DNA of 64,000 bases from Blautia obeum ATCC 29174 (GTDB lineage: Bacteria; Bacillota; Clostridia; Lachnospirales; Lachnospiraceae), in NCBI RefSeq assembly GCF_025147765.1, contig NZ_CP102265.1, positions 2,357,001 to 2,421,000 of the forward strand. The letters are read 5' to 3'. Positions 59,608 to 64,000 of the stretch are shown piece by piece. Positions within the stretch are counted from its first letter, which is position 1. The number at the start of each line of letters is the position of its first letter. The notes beneath the pieces were generated by a model. That model had not been told where the DNA came from. It did not search any database and worked only from the letters and a program-made list of their open reading frames with translations. The position numbers and the translations under genes were made by a program.

Positions 59608-59823
59608 ATGAAATTTCAACGAATTCAGGATCTGCGTATAGATTCCGATCTCTCTCAGAAGAAAATTGGTGAAATTCTTCATATCAGTCAGCGTTCTTAT
59701 TCTCATTATGAAACAGGATCTCGTAATATTCCAATTGAAATGCTGATCCGCCTCGCTGATTATTATGATACCACCATTGATTATCTGGTTGGAAGAACCG
59801 ATAACAAAGAACCGATCAAATGA
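59608..59823 (+). CDS. XRE-family transcriptional regulator, 71 aa
   Basis: A compact HTH_XRE protein (FQRIQDLRIDSDLSQKKIGE, then HISQRSYSHYETGSRNIPIE and TTIDYLVGRTDNKEP). The ATG has AAGGAGG and a TATAAT (59577-59582) stands 30 bases upstream. It is divergent from comM. A single-domain regulator of unknown targets. Confidence 0.85.
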   Translation: MKFQRIQDLRIDSDLSQKKIGEILHISQRSYSHYETGSRNIPIEMLIRLADYYDTTIDYLVGRTDNKEPIK

Positions 59824-59825
59824 CG

Positions 59826-59860
59826 CAGAAAGCGAGTCAGTTTCCCTGACTCGCTTTCTG
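59826..59860. terminator. Bidirectional terminator
   Basis: CAGAAAGCGAGTCAG/CTGACTCGCTTTCTG, perfect 15-bp stem with a 5-base loop. It lies between the XRE gene and the convergent YARHG gene, whose stop codon is inside the hairpin. The flanking T runs are short on both strands. Confidence 0.75.
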
Positions 59861-60763
59861 TTCTTCCCACTCAGCAATCTTTGAAATATTTGCAAGCTCA
59901 TATTCATTGAAAATAGAATTCTGTTCGGCATCAAAAGTGTCCGGATCTATCGTACCCTGATACCAGGATTTACTGTTAAAATAATCCGCAATATAATCTG
60001 TTACAAACTGACGTCCATGGCGTGCATAGATTTCATTCTTTGCAAGTTCCAGCTGATCTGAACTATATGCTGAAATCTCCTCATCTGTCAGATAACGATT
60101 ACTGCTCTCCGGGAAGAAATATTCTCCTGTCTCAGCCGTATTCTGTGCCTGCTCGGCCGGCGTTGGTGTAACCGTCGGATCCGGTTGCAGCTGTACCTGT
60201 GTTCTGCTCATAATACAACTTACATTTGGATATACAGAAGAAACTGGTTCTGCTGTCGTCGCGCGCAGATATAATTGACCATTGTCAAATGTCAGATTTC
60301 CTGAAGCTGCATTTCCCGCTGTATCTGTAAAGGAAAATGCTGCCGCAGTTCCGGCCACTTCCGCAGTTACATCAGCAGAAACAGACTGTGTCTGCCCTGC
60401 ATCTGTCTGGCTGAAGCTGAATGATACACTGTCCTGACTGATATTATATATATTAATTGTCACAAGTCCATCTGTGCTATACCAGTAATCCCAGAAATCA
60501 TCCGGATTAAAACTTACTTTTTCTTTTGGTATCGGCGTTGGTGTCGCTGTCGGCCTCGGTGTCGGACTCGGAGACGGTGTCACAGGAACTTCCGTAGGTG
60601 CTGCTGTCGGCAGACTTTCCAGCGCTGCCATTGCTTCTTTCTTCTTTTGTGCCTCTCTCTCACTTTTCTGAAATCCTGCCAGAAGAAGTGCTGCTGCACT
60701 GAACATGATAAATATTGAGACCAAAATCACCAGCAGTACCTTCAGTCTGTTTTTTCTTCTCAT
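59837..60763 (-). CDS. Membrane-anchored YARHG-domain protein
   Basis: A 308-residue protein. One membrane helix (VLLVILVSIFIMFSAAALLL, about 8-29), a Pro/Thr linker rich in TPT/SPTP repeats (about 45-85) for cell-wall crossing, an immunoglobulin-like beta domain (about 95-190), and a C-terminal YARHG domain (LELAKNEIYARHGRQFVTDY near 236-255). YARHG domains are extracellular and probably bind wall or peptide ligands. The function is not known. Confidence 0.83.
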   Translation of the reverse strand: MRRKNRLKVLLVILVSIFIMFSAAALLLAGFQKSEREAQKKKEAMAALESLPTAAPTEVPVTPSPSPTPRPTATPTPIPKEKVSFNPDDFWDYWYSTDGLVTINIYNISQDSVSFSFSQTDAGQTQSVSADVTAEVAGTAAAFSFTDTAGNAASGNLTFDNGQLYLRATTAEPVSSVYPNVSCIMSRTQVQLQPDPTVTPTPAEQAQNTAETGEYFFPESSNRYLTDEEISAYSSDQLELAKNEIYARHGRQFVTDYIADYFNSKSWYQGTIDPDTFDAEQNSIFNEYELANISKIAEWEEQKASQGN

Positions 60764-60792
60764 TCGCTCACCTCTGTTATTGCTTTTGTACT

Positions 60793-62748
60793 TTATTTTT
60801 TCTCTTTAATAATACCTTTTCTGTATGCGTCAAGCAACTGTCGCAGTTCACCGATACGTTCTTTCAGAGCTCTTCCAGTGTCTGTATCCCCTACTAAACG
60901 ACGTTTGGATGTATAATGTACGGATACTCTGTTGGATACAATATCACTTTCTTTAGATATTGCCTGCTCCTTGGATGTAAAAGGCTCATGTGCCGTCAGC
61001 ACCAGGCCATAAGAATTGTAGATCAGCGTATATCCGGCAATTCCTGTTACTTTCTGATAAGCTTTGCAGAATCCTCCATCAATAACAATTACTTTCCCAT
61101 TGCATTTGACCGGACTCTCACCATCCCCCTGATGCACAGGAACATGTCCATTGATGATATGGCCGGTTTCCGGATCCAATCCAAATTCCCGTATCATTCC
61201 ATCTACTACTTTTTCATTTTCAAGAAGATGATAATACGCACCTTTTGTTTCTTTGTGAGTTTCCTTATCTGCAATAAAATATCGTTCAAATGTAGTCATT
61301 TTATCCTTGCCAAATAACGGCGAAGACGGACTTGCCCAGATAAACCACAAAATATCTCTGCCCTTACGCTGTTCTTCTCTATCAACCGCATAAAATGCTC
61401 TCCGCACATATGCCTCCAGAACGTCATACAATTCACGTCCCTTATAAGTTTTTCCGTAAATCTGAATTTCCTTCAGACTTCCGTCTTCATTTAATGGAAT
61501 ACATCCATGAAACAGAAGATTTCCATTATATATCTTATAAAGTCCACCTTTGTCCAGCAACAACCGCATATGATTCTGCAATTTTTCGCAGTTTCGGAAT
61601 GCAGTTTCCAGACGTTCCATCACATCCAGTTCTCCCGGAGTAAGTTCATACGGATGCTTCCAGTCAATCGTTGGAAATTCTGTATCAAGCATTGGATATT
61701 CTTTTCCATCTGCCAGTGTAACCGTACCTTTTTCCGGATTGATCCGGTGCAGCAGACATCTGTCTTCCATATGAAATTCTTTATGTCTTCGAAGCAGCTG
61801 TCCCTCCAGCTTAAACTGAATGATTGCAATTGCTTTATGCATCTTCTGTCCAAGTTCTTTTTCCAGTGCATTATAATTAGATGTTCCCTTCATTTCAAAA
61901 GCAGTACACGGATCATCTTTATATACTTCCATTGCAAATGTCGCAAGCGGAAGCATATTAATTCCGTATCCATCTTCCAGAATATCCAGATTTCCATAGC
62001 GGATACTGTTACGAAGCACCGTTGCTATACAGGCTCTCTGCCCAACTGCTGCCCCCATCCATACTACATCATGATTTCCCCACTGGATATCCAGAGAATG
62101 ATACTGTATCAGACGGTCCATGATAAAATGCGGGCCCGGGCCTCTGTCAAAAATATCACCCAGAATATGCAGATGATCTACAACCAGTCTCTGTATCAGT
62201 TCTGCAAGTGCAATGATGAAATTCTCTGCACGGCCAATTTCAATGATCGTATTGACAATAGAATCATAATAAGCTTCTTTGTCGAGCACTTCCGCCTTTT
62301 CTGTGATCAATTCTTCAATAACATACGCATAATCCGGAGGTAATGCCTTACGTACCTTGGATCTTGTATATTTGGACGCTGTAGTCTTGCAGACTTCGAT
62401 CAAACGGTACAAAGTAATCTTGTACCAGTTCTCCATATCTTCCTCTGTCTTTTTGACCAGCTGTATTTTTTCTTTCGGATAATAAATCAGTGTAGCCAGC
62501 GCCCTCTTGTCATTATTGCTCAGTGTATGGCCAAACACATCATCGATTTTTTTGCGTACAGCACCAGAACCATTGCGAAGTACATGCGAAAAAGCCTCAT
62601 ATTCTCCATGCAGATCCGACATAAAATGTTCTGTCCCTTTTGGCAGGTTCAGAATCGACTGCAGATTAATGATCTCAGTAGAAGCCTTTCCGATCGTCGG
62701 ATAGAGTTCCGCAAGTCTCTGTAAATACCTTAACTCCTCTTTTTTCAT
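60793..62748 (-). CDS. fbp: Fructose-1,6-bisphosphatase, class 3
   Basis: A 651-residue Firmicutes-type class III FBPase. Metallophosphatase motifs include GDIFDRGPGPH near 201-211, WGNHDVVWMGAAVG near 225 and INGHVPVHQGDGESP near 550; HFMSDLHGEYEAF near 41 is the first metal site. Releases phosphate from fructose-1,6-bisphosphate in gluconeogenesis. GGAG precedes the ATG. A gap of 76 bases separates it from the polC gene upstream. Confidence 0.96.
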   Translation of the reverse strand: MKKEELRYLQRLAELYPTIGKASTEIINLQSILNLPKGTEHFMSDLHGEYEAFSHVLRNGSGAVRKKIDDVFGHTLSNNDKRALATLIYYPKEKIQLVKKTEEDMENWYKITLYRLIEVCKTTASKYTRSKVRKALPPDYAYVIEELITEKAEVLDKEAYYDSIVNTIIEIGRAENFIIALAELIQRLVVDHLHILGDIFDRGPGPHFIMDRLIQYHSLDIQWGNHDVVWMGAAVGQRACIATVLRNSIRYGNLDILEDGYGINMLPLATFAMEVYKDDPCTAFEMKGTSNYNALEKELGQKMHKAIAIIQFKLEGQLLRRHKEFHMEDRCLLHRINPEKGTVTLADGKEYPMLDTEFPTIDWKHPYELTPGELDVMERLETAFRNCEKLQNHMRLLLDKGGLYKIYNGNLLFHGCIPLNEDGSLKEIQIYGKTYKGRELYDVLEAYVRRAFYAVDREEQRKGRDILWFIWASPSSPLFGKDKMTTFERYFIADKETHKETKGAYYHLLENEKVVDGMIREFGLDPETGHIINGHVPVHQGDGESPVKCNGKVIVIDGGFCKAYQKVTGIAGYTLIYNSYGLVLTAHEPFTSKEQAISKESDIVSNRVSVHYTSKRRLVGDTDTGRALKERIGELRQLLDAYRKGIIKEKK

Positions 62749-62824
62749 AATTGTCTCCTTTTCGCTATGGTAACATACCCGGCTTTTCTATCGGTAATCC
62801 CCATTTTTTATAAATGATATCCAT

Positions 62825-64000
62825 TCAGGCAATCACACCGTCAAACAATGAAAACTGATTAGACTGTGGAATATCTCCAAAGATTCCCAGATCATCCATC
62901 AGATCGATAACCGTCTTGCTGACCTTTGTCCGATCTCTGAAATCATCCTTCGACAGGAATTTTCCCTGTTTGGCAGCATCTACGACTGCCTCGGCAGCTT
63001 TATCCCCCATTCCGTCAATACAGTTCAATGCGGGCATCAGTTTGCCGTCAATGATCTGAAAACGATTTGCCTTGGCACGGTAAAGATCGATTGGCATGAA
63101 CTCCAGACCTCGTGCATACATTTCCTGTACAATACGCATATCTTTGATCGTATCCTGTTCTTTCTTTGACGCTGCATCGCCCTTTTTGCGAAGTTCTGCA
63201 AGATAGAAATCTAACCTGTCACGTCCCATACACATCGTTTCATATGAAAAAGCCGTTGCACGGATACTGAAAAATGCCGCATAATATGCAAGGGGTTTAA
63301 ATACTTTAAACCAGGCAATACGCCATGCCATCATAACGTATGCTGCTGCATGTGCCTTCGGGAACATATATTTAATCTTTTTACAGGACCAGATATACCA
63401 TTCCGGAACATTGTGTTCACGCATGGTAGCTTCCCACTCTTCGCGCAGACCTTTTCCTTTACGTACAGCTTCCATGATCGTAAAGGCAAGGCTGCTTTCT
63501 ACCCCCATGCTGATGAGATAGATCATAATATCATCTCGTGTACAGATTGCAGTAGAAATCGTTGCTTTTCCTTCTTCGATCAATGTCTGTGCATTTCCCA
63601 GCCATACGTCTGTACCATGAGACAATCCGGCAATACGTACCAGGTCAGAAAAATATTTCGGTTTCGTATCAATAAGCATCTGCATGGCAAAATCTGTACC
63701 AAACTCCGGTACACCCAGACATCCGAGCTTGCAGCCTCCAATATCCTCCGGTTTGATTCCCAATGCATCCGTACTTGCAAATAAAGACATAACTTCCTTG
63801 CTGTCCAAAGGAACATCACGGGCACTTAAGCCTGTCAGATCCTCCAGCATACGGATCATTGTCGGATCATCGTGTCCGAGAATATCCAGTTTCAAAAGGT
63901 TTCCATCAATAGAATGGTAATCAAAATGTGTTGTGATAATATCACTGTTCTCATCGTTTGCCGGATGTTGTACCGGCGTGAATTTTTCAATTTCCACGCC
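62825..64000 (-). CDS. polC: DNA polymerase III alpha subunit, PolC-type (C-terminal part)
   Basis: The last 390-odd codons of PolC; the 5' part lies beyond the window. The visible part covers the C-terminal end of the polymerase palm/fingers and the tail (LTGLSARDVPLDSKEVMSLF, then LGCLGVPEFGTDFAMQMLID and PKAHAAAYVMMAWRIAWFKV). The gene encodes the main replicative polymerase of Gram-positive bacteria with an intrinsic exonuclease. No start is seen in the window; the product ends SNQFSLFDGVIA. Confidence 0.94.
   Translation of the reverse strand, partial: GVEIEKFTPVQHPANDENSDIITTHFDYHSIDGNLLKLDILGHDDPTMIRMLEDLTGLSARDVPLDSKEVMSLFASTDALGIKPEDIGGCKLGCLGVPEFGTDFAMQMLIDTKPKYFSDLVRIAGLSHGTDVWLGNAQTLIEEGKATISTAICTRDDIMIYLISMGVESSLAFTIMEAVRKGKGLREEWEATMREHNVPEWYIWSCKKIKYMFPKAHAAAYVMMAWRIAWFKVFKPLAYYAAFFSIRATAFSYETMCMGRDRLDFYLAELRKKGDAASKKEQDTIKDMRIVQEMYARGLEFMPIDLYRAKANRFQIIDGKLMPALNCIDGMGDKAAEAVVDAAKQGKFLSKDDFRDRTKVSKTVIDLMDDLGIFGDIPQSNQFSLFDGVIA

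Noticed and set aside
61507..62343. Plus-strand ORF of 278 codons opposite fbp
   Set aside because: Antisense frame of a fully conserved gene; Cys/His/Ile-rich composition and no ribosome site.

Overview
The window looks like a chromosome segment of a low-GC, Gram-positive gut anaerobe of the Lachnospiraceae type (Blautia/Dorea/Ruminococcus-like). The evidence is a Gram-positive housekeeping set (PolC-type polymerase, class 3 fructose-1,6-bisphosphatase, CodY, YhaM-like exonuclease, CIRCE-controlled groESL), the pairing of an archaeal-type IMP cyclohydrolase with a stand-alone AICAR transformylase, strong GGAGG ribosome sites and A+T-rich sigma-A promoters. The genus is an inference; no rRNA gene is present.

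Layout. (1) 1-9.3 kb is an accessory/defence island. It holds an alpha/beta hydrolase, wreckage of phage and other genes (a terminase tail with a poly-A frameshift, membrane-protein and Crp-like fragments), a RelBE/ParDE-type toxin-antitoxin pair with a palindromic operator, and a two-gene operon closely matching the DdmDE plasmid-defence system: a 1195-residue SF2 helicase with C-terminal PD-(D/E)xK nuclease, overlapped by a 679-residue Argonaute-like protein. Upstream lies a scar of a truncated restriction-enzyme N-terminus. (2) 9.5-13.2 kb is core: rlmD-like, yhaM-like, and an HtrA-like protein that has lost its catalytic triad. (3) 13.26-34.53 kb is a roughly 21 kb integrated element, flanked by a 23/24-identical direct repeat with TGTCACAA arm repeats inside each end. 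It carries a tyrosine integrase, an Arc-like repressor with its operators, a type I toxin with antisense RNA, a Rha-like protein behind an iteron-like array, an isolated tail module (chaperone-like, Gp15, tape measure), a P4-type primase-helicase and a divergent Cro/CI-type switch. Its cargo end holds a HEPN-like protein, a Panacea antitoxin with membrane-protein partner, and a nucleotidyltransferase/DUF4160-like cassette. No large terminase, portal, capsid or lysis gene is visible, so it is a decayed prophage or a satellite-like element. (4) 34.6-64 kb is core genome: mutS2 with a two-component system, trmL, a B12 radical SAM protein, thioredoxin and its reductase, an iron alcohol dehydrogenase, cell-wall proteins, tRNA-Gly(GCC), ZTP-riboswitch-controlled purO-purH, guaB, groESL, codY with an upstream CodY box, topA, dprA, comM, an XRE regulator, a YARHG protein, fbp and the 3' part of polC.

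How the genes work together. Purine synthesis (purH-like, purO, guaB) is clustered and sensed by a ZTP riboswitch built around a terminator. GTP made by GuaB is also a signal for CodY a few genes away. DprA, ComM and TopA form a DNA-processing cluster, and thioredoxin with its reductase a redox unit. The accessory regions together hold plasmid and phage defence genes and at least three candidate toxin-antitoxin modules. All functions are inferred from sequence motifs read by eye; no database search was run.
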